DNA of 64,000 bases from Arcobacter suis CECT 7833 (GCF_003544815.1 NZ_CP032100.1:1488001-1552000); one strand, 5' to 3'; shown: positions 47,151 to 55,983, counted from the first letter of the stretch. Notes: generated by a model not told the origin, from the sequence alone. A program made the numbers and translations.

Positions 47151-48173
47151 CAAATTCATTTCCATACTAAAATTTACCAACTCAATATTTTCTCTTTTAA
47201 CTAAATTTTCTTTGATTTGTTTAAATCCAAACTTCTCAAAAAAAGGTTTTGCAGTAATGCTTGCATCTGCTTTGATTTTATCTATATTTTTGTTTTTTGC
47301 AAGTTCTAGAATATGATTTAAAAGTAGTTTTCCTATTCCACAATTTTGATATTTAAAATGAATATAAAAACAATCAATATACCCATCATAATATTCACAA
47401 AATCCTACAATTTTATCTTCAATCATACATAGATATGGTTTTGATTTTTCAAATCTTTTTTCCCAAATCTCTAAATCATAATTTGGATTTGCCCAAGCGT
47501 TTAGTTGCTCTTTTGAGTAGTCTTTTTTATTAATATTATGAACTGTATCTATAAAAAGTTCAACTATTTGTTTTAAATATTTTTTATCATAATTAACTAT
47601 AAAAAATGAAACATCAGGAAAAATATTTATCATTTCATCATAAGTTTTATTTTTAGTCAAACTTTCAACTACAACATCCAAAGGTTTTGAGTAAATTTCT
47701 GTTAAATCAAACTCATCTTTTTCTAATTTGAAAGCTAGTTCTTCAAAAGGTGGATTAAACTGTGCATTTACACCTTTTTTATTTCCTCTTGCATCTATTT
47801 TATACCAACCATAATTTTTCAAATAAATTGCATTTAAACCATGTAAACAATAAATATCTTTTTTATATTCACTACAAGATAATCTTTGATAACAAAACCC
47901 AGCAGGAATGCCATTTGCTCTTAAAAGTGCAGCTAAAAGATGTGATTTTGCATAACACCAACCCGTCTTATATTTTAAAACATCACTAGATATACAAGTT
48001 GTAATTTCATCTTTAAAATCTCCACTATGGTGGATATTATCTCTTACATAAATAAAACAGTTTTTTGCTATTTCTTCATCTGTTATACAATCTTTTGATA
48101 ACTCATGTGCAAGGTTTTGAATATCAGGATTTGTAAAATCTATAACTTGTGTCTCTTCTAAATACTTTTTCAT
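47142..48173 (-). CDS. Transglutaminase-like domain fused to GNAT acetyltransferase
   Basis: 343 residues. Residues 1-185: transglutaminase-like cysteine-protease fold with catalytic C73 (TGWCYAKSHLLAALLRANG, cited as GWCYAKS), H111 (CLHGLNAIY) and D127 (YKIDARGNK). Residues 190-343: GNAT domain with the acetyl-CoA loop YQNCGIGKLLLNH and SITAKPFFEKFGF. The fusion suggests a two-step modification, but substrates are unknown. Overlaps the chorismate-mutase-like gene by 4 bases. Confidence 0.85.
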   Translation of the reverse strand: MKKYLEETQVIDFTNPDIQNLAHELSKDCITDEEIAKNCFIYVRDNIHHSGDFKDEITTCISSDVLKYKTGWCYAKSHLLAALLRANGIPAGFCYQRLSCSEYKKDIYCLHGLNAIYLKNYGWYKIDARGNKKGVNAQFNPPFEELAFKLEKDEFDLTEIYSKPLDVVVESLTKNKTYDEMINIFPDVSFFIVNYDKKYLKQIVELFIDTVHNINKKDYSKEQLNAWANPNYDLEIWEKRFEKSKPYLCMIEDKIVGFCEYYDGYIDCFYIHFKYQNCGIGKLLLNHILELAKNKNIDKIKADASITAKPFFEKFGFKQIKENLVKRENIELVNFSMEMNLKI

Positions 48174-48457
48174 TTCAACTTTTCAAACTCTTTCATCTCA
48201 AGCTTTATAAAACTATTTATCATACTTCTATAAACATTTTCAATAACTTCTTCATTTGCACCAGTTGATTTTGCTAAATCTTTTACTTTATTGATAACTT
48301 CTTCCACTCTTGTTGGTGCTTTTACATCATCGCTATCTTTTTTGAACTTTGCTGCTTGATTTACAAAATAACCTCGTAAAGCTATTAGTTTTACTATTTG
48401 TTCATCAATATTGTTTATGTTATTTCTAACTTCATCTATTGAATTGCATTTAATCAT
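48170..48457 (-). CDS. Chorismate mutase / PchB-like (AroQ fold) protein
   Basis: 95 residues: IDEVRNNINNIDEQIVKLIALR, the VNQAAKFK lysine region, and APTRVEEVINKVKDLAKSTG match the AroQ helical family and most resemble isochorismate-pyruvate lyase PchB. No other salicylate or siderophore genes are adjacent. Translationally coupled to the transglutaminase-GNAT gene and 12 bases after the GyrI-like gene. Confidence 0.82.
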   Translation of the reverse strand: MIKCNSIDEVRNNINNIDEQIVKLIALRGYFVNQAAKFKKDSDDVKAPTRVEEVINKVKDLAKSTGANEEVIENVYRSMINSFIKLEMKEFEKLK

Positions 48458-48469
48458 TTTAGATAATCC

Positions 48470-48913
48470 TTATTTTATAGAAACATAAATCTCTATTTCA
48501 TCTTCTTTTGCATATTTTTCAAAATCTATTTCAAAAGCTCTTTCATATTCACTGTTTTTTTCAAAATAAGCCCAAATTTCTTCCCATAACTCTACTACAA
48601 CCATTGGAAGTTCCCCTTGTTTTGTAAAAACTAAATATTTTTTATCTTCAATTACAATAGCATTTTTGGGTTTTGTAACTTCAACACCAACTGTTACTTT
48701 GTAGTTACCACTTGCGTCTGATTCGTAGTTGCTATAAACTCCATACATAAAATCACTATTTGCTTTGTCAAAAGTTTTTTTATAAACGTCTTTATCAAAA
48801 TATTCTTCCCAAAGAGCTGCTATTTTGCCATTTTCTTCACTCATTTCAAATTCATTATTTGTAACTACACTAATACCTGAAATCATTAATTTTTTTACTC
48901 TTGTAACTTTCAT
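48470..48913 (-). CDS. GyrI-like effector-binding domain protein (second copy)
   Basis: 147 residues, paralogue of 41272-41718: LWEEYFDKDVYKKTFD, MYGVYSNYESD, VTVGVEVTKPKNAI, YLVFTKQGELPMVV, YERAFEIDFEKYAKEDEIEI. First gene of a three-gene minus-strand operon with the AroQ-like and transglutaminase-GNAT genes. Stand-alone ligand-binding domain. Confidence 0.85.
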   Translation of the reverse strand: MKVTRVKKLMISGISVVTNNEFEMSEENGKIAALWEEYFDKDVYKKTFDKANSDFMYGVYSNYESDASGNYKVTVGVEVTKPKNAIVIEDKKYLVFTKQGELPMVVVELWEEIWAYFEKNSEYERAFEIDFEKYAKEDEIEIYVSIK

Positions 48914-49015
48914 TTTTACTCTTTATTTTTTATTATTTAAGGATTATATTAAATATTACCTCTAATTTACTTTTTTATCTAAGTAAATTTTCGTTACTAT
49001 TTTGCAAATTTATTT

Positions 49016-49192
49016 TCTCAGGGCAAGGTGAAACTCCTTACTGGTGGTAACTATTTTATAGAAGTCCACGAGCGCCTTATTTTATAAGGGTCAAGCAGAT
49101 TTGGTGAAAATCCAAAACCAACAGTTATAGTCTGGATGAAAGAGAAAATTAAACTATATTATTGTTTATATATTAGGTTTATTGCCCTGATT
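49016..49192 (+). ncRNA. FMN riboswitch (RFN element)
   Basis: Conserved blocks in order: TCTCAGGGCAAGGTGAAACT, TACTGGTGGTAA, CACGAGCG, GTCAAGCAGA-TTTGGTGAAAATCCAAAACC, ACAGTTATAGTCTGGATG, and the closing TTGCCCTGATTCG pairing with the first block (P1). Located 30 bases upstream of ribB, its usual target; senses FMN to repress riboflavin synthesis. The 309-base gap 48914-49222 holds this element and little else. Confidence 0.97.
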
Positions 49193-49222
49193 CGATAAGT
49201 TTACTTTATAAAAAGGAAAACT

Positions 49223-49840
49223 ATGAATCAACAAAAAAATATTGAGAATGCTATAAAAGCACTTCAAGATGGAAATGGTATTATCATCACAGATGATAAA
49301 AATAGAGAAGACGAAGCTGATATTATTTTTCATGCAAATACAATTACAACTTCACAAATGGCGCTACTTATAAGAGAATGCAGTGGAATTGTGTGTTTAT
49401 GTTTAACTTCCAAAAAAGTAAAAGAGTTAAATCTATCTATGATGGTTCAATCAAATAATTCAAAATTTCAAACACCATTTACAATTTCAATTGAAGCAAA
49501 AGAAGATATAACAACTGGTGTTAGTGCAAAAGATAGAGTAACAACTATAAAATCAGCATTAAAAGAAGATGGAATAAATCATATAATTTCTCCAGGACAT
49601 ATTTTCCCATTATGTGCAAAAGATGGTGGAGTTTTAGAAAGAAATGGACATACTGAAGCTAGTATTGATATAATGAAAATAGCAAATTTGGAACCAAATG
49701 CAGTTTTGTGTGAAATTACAAATGAAGATGGTTCTATGGCAAAAGGTGAAGAAATCATAAATTTTGCAAAAAAATATTCAATGCCAATTATTAGTATTGA
49801 AGATATTATTGAATATAGATTAAAAAAGGAAATTCTATGA
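49223..49840 (+). CDS. ribB: 3,4-dihydroxy-2-butanone-4-phosphate synthase
   Basis: 205 residues. Metal/substrate loop DDKNREDEADIIFHA, TGVSAKDRVTTI, SPGHIFPLCAKDGGVLERNGH and TEASIDIMKIANLEP are RibB signatures. Converts ribulose 5-phosphate to the four-carbon precursor of riboflavin. Stand-alone, without the GTP cyclohydrolase II domain of RibBA. FMN riboswitch immediately upstream; overlaps the next gene by 4 bases. Confidence 0.95.
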   Translation: MNQQKNIENAIKALQDGNGIIITDDKNREDEADIIFHANTITTSQMALLIRECSGIVCLCLTSKKVKELNLSMMVQSNNSKFQTPFTISIEAKEDITTGVSAKDRVTTIKSALKEDGINHIISPGHIFPLCAKDGGVLERNGHTEASIDIMKIANLEPNAVLCEITNEDGSMAKGEEIINFAKKYSMPIISIEDIIEYRLKKEIL

Positions 49841-50625
49841 ATATTATCGATTTTGAAAATATAAATGTAGGATATGATGAAAAAATTATATTAAAAGATT
49901 TAACTCTAAAAATAAAAGAAAAAGAACATTGGGCAATTCTGGGAGCAAATGGAAGTGGGAAATCAACTTTGATGAAACTAATCCAATCTGAAATCCATCC
50001 AAGAAAAACAAATGTTTACAAAAAAGAGATTTTAGGAAAAGCAACCTACTCTATTTTTGAACTAAAAAAACAATTAGGAATCATTACAAATGATTTACAC
50101 AACTATTTTGCAACTCATGGAACTTTTTTAACTGGTTACATAACAGTTTTAAGTGGTCATTACAGTTCAATAGGAGTTTTTAAACATCAAAACTTCACGA
50201 TAGAGCAACATGAAAAAGCGAAGAAAACTATGGAGTTTTTAGAAATAGAACATCTTGCAGATAAATATATTGCAGAGATGTCAACAGGAGAACTAAGAAA
50301 ATGTATAGTTGCAAGGGCGTTGATTCACGACCCAAAAGCATTTATTCTTGATGAACCAACAGTTGGACTGGATATAAAAGCGCAAATAAATTTTATAAAA
50401 ATGCTAAAAAAACTATCAAATCAAGCTTCGATTATTTTGGTAACTCACCATTTAGAAGAGATTTTTGAGGAAATAGAAAATGTAGCTTTGATTTATAATA
50501 ACACCATTTATAAAAGCGGAAAAAAAGAAGAAATTTTAACAAGTGAAAATCTATCGGAGATTTTTGAAACAAATGTACATATCAATGAAAAAAATAGTAG
50601 GTATTTTGTGGAAGAGATTTTTTAA
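49837..50625 (+). CDS. ABC-type ATP-binding protein
   Basis: 262 residues: Walker A GANGSGKST, Q-loop region, signature MSTGELRKC, Walker B AFILDEPTVGLD, switch histidine in LVTHHLEEI. Resembles ModF/YlmA-type cytosolic ABC ATPases without a permease partner nearby. The ATGA overlap with ribB places it under FMN riboswitch control, which suggests a role linked to flavin supply. Confidence 0.9.
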   Translation: MNIIDFENINVGYDEKIILKDLTLKIKEKEHWAILGANGSGKSTLMKLIQSEIHPRKTNVYKKEILGKATYSIFELKKQLGIITNDLHNYFATHGTFLTGYITVLSGHYSSIGVFKHQNFTIEQHEKAKKTMEFLEIEHLADKYIAEMSTGELRKCIVARALIHDPKAFILDEPTVGLDIKAQINFIKMLKKLSNQASIILVTHHLEEIFEEIENVALIYNNTIYKSGKKEEILTSENLSEIFETNVHINEKNSRYFVEEIF

Positions 50626-50634
50626 CTTTTTACG

Positions 50635-50679
50635 CTCAAGATTCCTTAAAATAAAACTTTAAAGGAATCTTGAGTTTTT
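50635..50679. terminator. Strong bidirectional terminator
   Basis: CTCAAGATTCCTT (50635-50647) pairs perfectly with 50662-50674, 14-base loop, then TTTTT. It ends the ribB operon; the convergent cation-efflux gene ends 5 bases beyond. Confidence 0.85.
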
Positions 50680-50683
50680 GAAT

Positions 50684-51571
50684 CTAAAACTCAAAAACAT
50701 CAATATAAATATGAAGTTTATGTTGGTTAAAAGTTTTTTGAATTTTATTTTTTAATTCTTTTATATCTTGTTCTATTTCATAACCTGTCTTATCATCTTT
50801 AACGTTTATTGAAATTACCAATAAAACTTCATCCGAACCTATAAACATACTTCTAACTGAATTTAAATGAACTAATACGTGAGATTCTTCTTTAATTAAA
50901 TTTTTAATTTGTTTTATAGTTTCTCTATCCAAACTTTCACCAACAATCAATTTTTTTAATTCAACAAATAAAATTGTAGATAAAGATAAAAGTAATAATC
51001 CAATCATAAGTGCAGCTATTCCATCAAAAATAGGATGAACAAATAAAGAAAGTCCTAGTCCAATTCCTAATATAAAAAGCCCTAATAAAGCCCCTGAATC
51101 TTCTATTAAAACTACTAAAATATGAGATGAAGAACTTTTTTCTATTGTTTTAAATATATCTTTTAATTTAGAATTACTCTCTTTTAAAGCAACTCTTAAA
51201 GCTCCACCTTCTAAAATAATAGCAAAAATAATAATTCCAACTATAAGCCAAGGATATTGAATTTCTTGAGGATCCATTATTTTATGAATACCTTCATAAA
51301 TAGAAAATAATCCTCCCAATAAAAATAAAACCACAGCAACAACAAAAGACCAGAAAAAGTTGGCTTTTCCTTGACCAAAAGCGTGAGCTTCTGATTTTCC
51401 TCGTCTTGCTTGACTTTGTCCAACTAATACAAGAACTTGATTTCCGCAATCTGCTGTACTGTGAATTGCTTCTGCCATCATAGAAGCAGATCCTGTGAAA
51501 AATGCTGCAATACCTTTTGCACAAGCAATAAGACCATTTGCGACTAATGCAGCTTTAACGCTTTTTGACAT
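50684..51571 (-). CDS. Cation diffusion facilitator family transporter
   Basis: 295 residues, six membrane helices. GSASMMAEAIHSTADCGNQVL carries the HxxxD metal-site motif of helix II, and LFVHPIFDGIAALMIG the paired helix V aspartate; the C-terminal ferredoxin-like domain (IKNLIKEESHVLVHLNSV) is complete. Exports divalent metal (zinc, cobalt, manganese or iron) by proton antiport. Confidence 0.92.
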   Translation of the reverse strand: MSKSVKAALVANGLIACAKGIAAFFTGSASMMAEAIHSTADCGNQVLVLVGQSQARRGKSEAHAFGQGKANFFWSFVVAVVLFLLGGLFSIYEGIHKIMDPQEIQYPWLIVGIIIFAIILEGGALRVALKESNSKLKDIFKTIEKSSSSHILVVLIEDSGALLGLFILGIGLGLSLFVHPIFDGIAALMIGLLLLSLSTILFVELKKLIVGESLDRETIKQIKNLIKEESHVLVHLNSVRSMFIGSDEVLLVISINVKDDKTGYEIEQDIKELKNKIQKTFNQHKLHIYIDVFEF

Positions 51572-51645
51572 TTATGTAACCTTTATAATTTAAAAAATTT
51601 GTAAATTCGATATATAAAAACTTGATAAGTTTAATCTTGTAAAAA

Positions 51646-52020
51646 TTAAGAAAAAAAAGGAGGTGCACGAGGATTAAATAAATATAATAAATTCTTTTTT
51701 AGATAAATATTAATAGCAATATTTATTTTATTCTGGGATAATGGAATAAAAACAACCAAAGTAGAAATTGTACCAACAAAATCTTTATCAAATATTTTTC
51801 TTTTTTGTAAATCAAAACTTGTATCTACTTCAAGATTATCTGAATAATTTATTTGTTCATAAGAAGTATAATTACTATTTATATCAATCTGATATTTATT
51901 ATAACTTTGTTCAGTTAGATAAATAGATGAACTTGTCCATTGGATTAAAAAAAATATTAAAATTAAGAAAGATGCGTTTATATAGTTAAACCTATTTATA
52001 CGGGAGTTCATTATCACCAC
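51646..52020 (-). CDS. Small signal-anchored protein of unknown function
   Basis: 124 residues. One N-terminal hydrophobic segment (ASFLILIFFLIQWTSSSIYL), a polar periplasmic middle and an end FNPRAPPFFS. The RAPP-like C terminus resembles the DUF2946 pattern, only weakly. Either ATG near 52020 or 52011 could start it. Abuts the left end of the integrated element. Confidence 0.45.
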   Translation of the reverse strand: MVIMNSRINRFNYINASFLILIFFLIQWTSSSIYLTEQSYNKYQIDINSNYTSYEQINYSDNLEVDTSFDLQKRKIFDKDFVGTISTLVVFIPLSQNKINIAINIYLKKNLLYLFNPRAPPFFS

Positions 52021-52137
52021 TATTAGATTTTAAACTGTAAATACAGTAGATAAGAGAATAGTATAAGTAATATTATTAAAACCTACTTATAAAAAGAATA
52101 AACTTACAAAAGAGTTTAGTATAAAAAGATAAATTAG

Positions 52138-52188
52138 ATCAATGGCGACCCCAGCATGATTCGAACATGCGTGTTCTGGAGGAAATCC
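52138..52188. repeat. Left attachment repeat (attL), tRNA-Glu 3' end fragment
   Basis: Fifty-one bases identical to 62868-62918. It contains the 3' 46 bases of tRNA-Glu (minus strand, from the CCA at 52143 to the anticodon-loop side) and then diverges. It is the displaced original end of the tRNA gene and marks one junction of the integrated element. Confidence 0.95.
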
Positions 52189-52265
52189 TAAACTATAAAT
52201 ATTTCCAATAATCCTTAAATATTAAAATACTCAATAAATAGCCTATTTATAGGCTTCTTGCAAAC

Positions 52266-52294
52266 TTGACAAATTCAAATAATCTCTATAAAAT
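52266..52294 (+). promoter_or_regulatory. Integrase promoter
   Basis: TTGACA (52266-52271), 17-base spacer, TAAAAT (52289-52294); 30 bases before the integrase GTG. A hairpin AGCCTA-TTTA-TAGGCT lies just upstream at about 52239-52254. Confidence 0.6.
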
Positions 52295-52311
52295 TCAATA
52301 TTATTATTCTA

Positions 52312-52332
52312 AGGTGGGAAATAAGTGGGAAA
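52312..52332 (+). repeat. 21-bp element-end repeat, left copy
   Basis: Contains GTGGGAAATAAGTGGGAAA, an internal tandem of GTGGGAAA, and overlaps the integrase start. An identical 21-bp copy lies at 62802-62822 near the right end, same orientation. Possible integrase or excisionase arm-binding site. Confidence 0.7.
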
Positions 52333-53455
52333 TATTGAAGCAAAAACAATCAATTATTCTAAAAGATTTAATACCAAATTTAATGGTGTTTTTTATAGAG
52401 AATCTATAACAAATGATAAGCTAGATAAAACATATTATATCAGATACAAAGATAAAGACAATAAAGATAAAGAGATAAAAATAGGCAAATATTCTGAGGG
52501 ATTTAGAGAAAATTATTGCAATCAATTAAGAAATGAAATTATAACAAAACAAAGAATTGGAGAAGAACCTCCAGCTGCAGCAAGAAATAAAAAGAGAACA
52601 ATTTTATCAATTGAAACTATTTCAGAAAACTATTTTTCTGAAAGAAAAGAGGGACAAAATAAAGGGACAGATAAATCAAATTATAAAAACTATATATTAC
52701 CCTACTTTAAAACTCTTGATTTTGAAAACATATCTAAAGATGATATACAAGTATTTACAAATCAATTAAAGAAAACAAAATCATTAATAAAAAAAGACCT
52801 TATTTCAGATAAAACTATAAACAATATTTTAAACTTTTTAAAAGCTCTGATTAAATACGCATTTAGAAATGACTATATCAAAAATGACTTTTCAAAATAT
52901 ATTCAATTATTAGAGATAGATAATGCTCGAGAAAGATTTTTAACTAAAGATGAGATAAAACTATTGTTTGAATATTCAAAAGATGATGAGACCCTTTATT
53001 TGCTTTTTAAACTAGCATTAAATACTGGAGGAAGATTAGCAACACTATTAAATATTCATAAAAAAGATATTGATTTTACACATGATTTAATAACACTAAA
53101 AGATTTTAAAAATAATAGTACATATAAAGCTTTTTTAACAGATGATTTAAAAGAGCTTCTTGAGAAAAGAGTAAATTCTTTAAAACCAAATGATATGCTT
53201 TTTACATCAAATCCAGAAAGAAGATTAAGAGCTAAGTTAGACGAACTATTTAACAAAGACATTGATGATAATGATAGAAAGAATAAAATTGTATTTCACT
53301 CTTTAAGACATACTTTTGCAAGTCATTTAGCTATCAATGGAACACCTATCTTCACAATTCAAAAGCTTATGAACCATAGAGATATAAGAATGACTTTGAG
53401 ATATGCTAAATTAAGTCCTGATAGTGGGAGAGAAGCTGTTCTGAATTTATATTAA
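52325..53455 (+). CDS. int: Tyrosine-type site-specific integrase
   Basis: 376 residues. N-terminal arm-binding part (YYIRYKDKDNKDKEIKIGKY), SAM-like core-binding domain about 95-195 and catalytic domain with R237 (LNTGGRLATL), H325-x-x-R328 (FHSLRHTFASH), H351 (LMNHRDI) and nucleophile Y360 (MTLRYAKLS). GTG start, with AGGTG about 9 bases ahead. It integrates and excises the element at tRNA-Glu and lies 136 bases inside attL. Confidence 0.93.
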   Translation: MGNIEAKTINYSKRFNTKFNGVFYRESITNDKLDKTYYIRYKDKDNKDKEIKIGKYSEGFRENYCNQLRNEIITKQRIGEEPPAAARNKKRTILSIETISENYFSERKEGQNKGTDKSNYKNYILPYFKTLDFENISKDDIQVFTNQLKKTKSLIKKDLISDKTINNILNFLKALIKYAFRNDYIKNDFSKYIQLLEIDNARERFLTKDEIKLLFEYSKDDETLYLLFKLALNTGGRLATLLNIHKKDIDFTHDLITLKDFKNNSTYKAFLTDDLKELLEKRVNSLKPNDMLFTSNPERRLRAKLDELFNKDIDDNDRKNKIVFHSLRHTFASHLAINGTPIFTIQKLMNHRDIRMTLRYAKLSPDSGREAVLNLY

Positions 53456-53542
53456 TAATAAAGAATTAACTGGTAATACATTTACTTCAATTAATTCAAT
53501 GGAAGAATAAAAAAATATTGTATAAATTTTATTGAAAAAAAA

Positions 53543-53585
53543 TAACTATTAAGTGATGGAAGTCTTACTTCATCACAAATAGTTA
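53543..53585. other. Large imperfect hairpin downstream of the integrase
   Basis: Outer stem TAACTATT/AATAGTTA and inner stem GTGATGGAAG/CTTCATCAC with one bulged G. No T run follows, so it is not a clean intrinsic terminator; it could be an RNA-stability or att-associated structure. Confidence 0.4.
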
Positions 53586-53624
53586 CAACTAGACACTATT
53601 TTAGATTTTGTTGTTTTGATTTAT

Positions 53625-54476
53625 TTAAGACAGATTTTGCTTAAAAATTTGTTGAGATAATTTAAGCATTATTGCCTCTCGATAATCTTCTATATAATAT
53701 TTTTCATTATCTAAAATCATTTTATTAAAATAAAATTCTGCTCTTAGAATATTATCATTAAATTTAAATGCTTTTATATCATTAGTAATTTTATATTTTA
53801 TTTCACTATTTAACATAAAACCTATAGCATTACTATGATTCCCATTTGAAATAATTAAAGTATTAATATCTTTATAATACCTTCCACAATGGTTTTTAAA
53901 ATCTTGATTAAATCCTCTATTTGTAATTAAACTATATGTTTCTATACCCCTCTTTTTAGTCAATCTATCAATAGACCAAGGACAACTAATAATATGTGGA
54001 TTTAAAATTTCTTGGATAGAGTCATCAGGTTCAGAAATTAAACTATACATAAAGAATTTTACATTTTTTAATTCTTTTTCTATAGTATCTTTAGGTATAT
54101 ATGTTTTTAAAATATTTCCAATTTGAATATATTTCAAAAAATTTGAAAATAATATTTGATTATATTCATTATTTTCCGTTAAAAAATGATTTGTAATTTG
54201 ATTAAATATAATTTCTTTGTCTTTTTTTTCAAATATTTCTTTATCTTTATCAAAAAAATACCTAATTTCATCTATATTATGAGAATATTCTTTTTTAAAT
54301 ATTTCATCATCTATTAAAAAATCAAATTTTCTTGATAAAGTCCTTATACTATTTTCTTTTAAATTAATATCTTTTACATATACTAATTTAAAATCATTTT
54401 CCCAAAGAACTTTAACAAATTTTTTAATAAAATTTAATTTTAAAGTTTTTATCTTTTTATCAATATAGTCAATCAT
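53625..54476 (-). CDS. DUF6710-like protein
   Basis: 283 residues. The segment NPHIISCPWSIDRL followed by LIISNGNHSNAIGFML resembles the NPW...R and GNHS..G pattern of DUF6710, found in mobile elements and defence neighbourhoods. The N-terminal half is a charged helical region without matches. No signal or membrane segment. Cargo of the element, placed between integrase and the toxin/antitoxin pair. Confidence 0.55.
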   Translation of the reverse strand: MIDYIDKKIKTLKLNFIKKFVKVLWENDFKLVYVKDINLKENSIRTLSRKFDFLIDDEIFKKEYSHNIDEIRYFFDKDKEIFEKKDKEIIFNQITNHFLTENNEYNQILFSNFLKYIQIGNILKTYIPKDTIEKELKNVKFFMYSLISEPDDSIQEILNPHIISCPWSIDRLTKKRGIETYSLITNRGFNQDFKNHCGRYYKDINTLIISNGNHSNAIGFMLNSEIKYKITNDIKAFKFNDNILRAEFYFNKMILDNEKYYIEDYREAIMLKLSQQIFKQNLS

Positions 54477-54583
54477 TAATTATTCCTTTTTTTTAATTAA
54501 AGAATAATAACCAGATAACTTTTTTTTGCTATTAAAAATTTAAATAATTATGATTCATTAATAAATAAACAACTAATAATTTT

Positions 54584-54606
54584 AAATTTATATCACTAAA
54601 ATACTT
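54584..54606. repeat. 23-bp direct repeat, left of the toxin/antitoxin pair
   Basis: Begins AAATTTATATCACTAAAATA and is identical over 23 bases to 56160-56182. The two copies bracket exactly the AbiEii-like toxin and its antitoxin plus their promoter region. Confidence 0.8.
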
Positions 54607-54684
54607 ACATACTATAAAAGTTTTAACATAAGATTTCAATACAGTACATCTAGTTAACTTTGTTCAATAATTAAATACTGTTTT

Positions 54685-55395
54685 CTAATCATATGAATAA
54701 AGTTTCTCTAATAATACTTCATAAATATATTTTTCTATTTCAGCTCTATACCATTCATAAGATTTTGGATTTTTTACTAAAGTATTAATACCTTCATCAT
54801 TTGGTCTTTTATAAAATTGAGTTGTAGCTTGTATTTTTTTATATAGATTATCAATGCTATAAGTAATATTATTTTCTAAATAATTATTTATAAAATCATT
54901 TGCATTAATATGCTTATTTGATAATATGAAATGAATATCAAATAAATCTCTATATTTTTTTCTATTCCAAAATGCCATAGTTTTCATGTAAATTATAGTA
55001 TCAAGTGATGCTATTTTTAAAGTTGAGTTTTCATAGTAGCTATATTTATCTTTTTCCCAAATTGATATTTCAGATAAATTAAAAGGTGGTGTAAAAAATT
55101 CTACTTTCACACCATTTAACATAAATTTCATATAACTATCATTTATATCTTCTCCATCATTGGTTACATAATCTTCTATTGTTGGGTCATGTTCTAACTT
55201 TACAGCATTATATTTATTCATCATATCTTCAATTTCTTTACGAGGTAGTTCAAGTGATGCAAAATCTAAATCTTCTGACAATCTATGATTTATAATATGG
55301 CTTAATGCTGTTCCTCCAACAAATTTAAAATCATTTTTTATAAAAAATTCATCATTCATTATCAATTCTAAAGTATCTTTTGTTTTTTTTAGCAT
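54685..55395 (-). CDS. AbiEii-type nucleotidyltransferase toxin
   Basis: 236 residues. Nucleotidyltransferase signature FVGGTALSHIINHRLSEDLDF (GG..L, then D-x-D at about 42-44), followed by FFTPPFNLSEISIW, a conserved LDTIIYMKTMAFWNRKKYRDLFDI region. AbiEii enzymes add nucleotides to tRNA or other targets and cause abortive infection or growth arrest. It starts on the last base of the antitoxin stop. Confidence 0.88.
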   Translation of the reverse strand: MLKKTKDTLELIMNDEFFIKNDFKFVGGTALSHIINHRLSEDLDFASLELPRKEIEDMMNKYNAVKLEHDPTIEDYVTNDGEDINDSYMKFMLNGVKVEFFTPPFNLSEISIWEKDKYSYYENSTLKIASLDTIIYMKTMAFWNRKKYRDLFDIHFILSNKHINANDFINNYLENNITYSIDNLYKKIQATTQFYKRPNDEGINTLVKNPKSYEWYRAEIEKYIYEVLLEKLYSYD

Positions 55396-55958
55396 TATCT
55401 TTTCCTTGTAATATATTTAGCATGTTGATTAAAAGATTTTAATAATTTTATATCTTTTTGTTTTAGTATATATGGTTTAAGTCTATCAATACCAAAATAT
55501 TTAATAAGTAACATTAATCTTTTTTCATCCCAATTAAAAAGTACAATACTGATAAAATTTGGAATTTCATAAACATGACCATTTTCTACACTATAAAATA
55601 GTTCATTACCAAATACCTCTTTATCTAAAATTATTTGTTTTTGTTCTGCTTGTATAATTGGTTTTAAATATATATTCTCATTATTAGCATTTTTATTACT
55701 TGAAGTTCTTTCTTTTTGTTCATTAAATTCAAATCCATCTAAAAATCCTAAAAATTGTTCTTCCTTTTTTAATTTTATTAAAATTTGAACAAAATTCTCA
55801 AATGAAATTTTTCCTGTTTGTTCAAAACTTTTATAAGTAGCATATTTAATTTCTATAAAATCTGAGAACTCTTCTTGCGTTAAATCTAAAGCAATTCGTT
55901 CTGCTCGTATTTTCTTACTTGCTAATTTTAAAATTTTAAGTGTAATATTTAAAATCAT
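55395..55958 (-). CDS. XRE-type antitoxin of the AbiEii-like toxin
   Basis: 187 residues. HTH SKKIRAERIALDLTQEEFSD and FIEIKYATYKSFEQTG in the first 60 residues, then a linker and a C-terminal domain (FGNELFYSVENGHVYEIPNF, cited as ENGHVYEIPNF). Upstream of, and overlapping, the toxin gene in the usual antitoxin-toxin order. Twin 25-bp repeats in the promoter are probable operators. Confidence 0.82.
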   Translation of the reverse strand: MILNITLKILKLASKKIRAERIALDLTQEEFSDFIEIKYATYKSFEQTGKISFENFVQILIKLKKEEQFLGFLDGFEFNEQKERTSSNKNANNENIYLKPIIQAEQKQIILDKEVFGNELFYSVENGHVYEIPNFISIVLFNWDEKRLMLLIKYFGIDRLKPYILKQKDIKLLKSFNQHAKYITRKR

Positions 55959-55983
55959 ATTTGAAACCTTATTTTTTTATTAT

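Noticed and set aside
50635-50679. Regulatory RNA after the ribB operon
   Set aside because: A simple perfect stem followed by T residues between convergent genes is adequately explained as a terminator.
52143-52188. A second tRNA-Glu gene
   Set aside because: Only the 3' 46 bases match; the 5' half is missing, so it is the attachment-site remnant.
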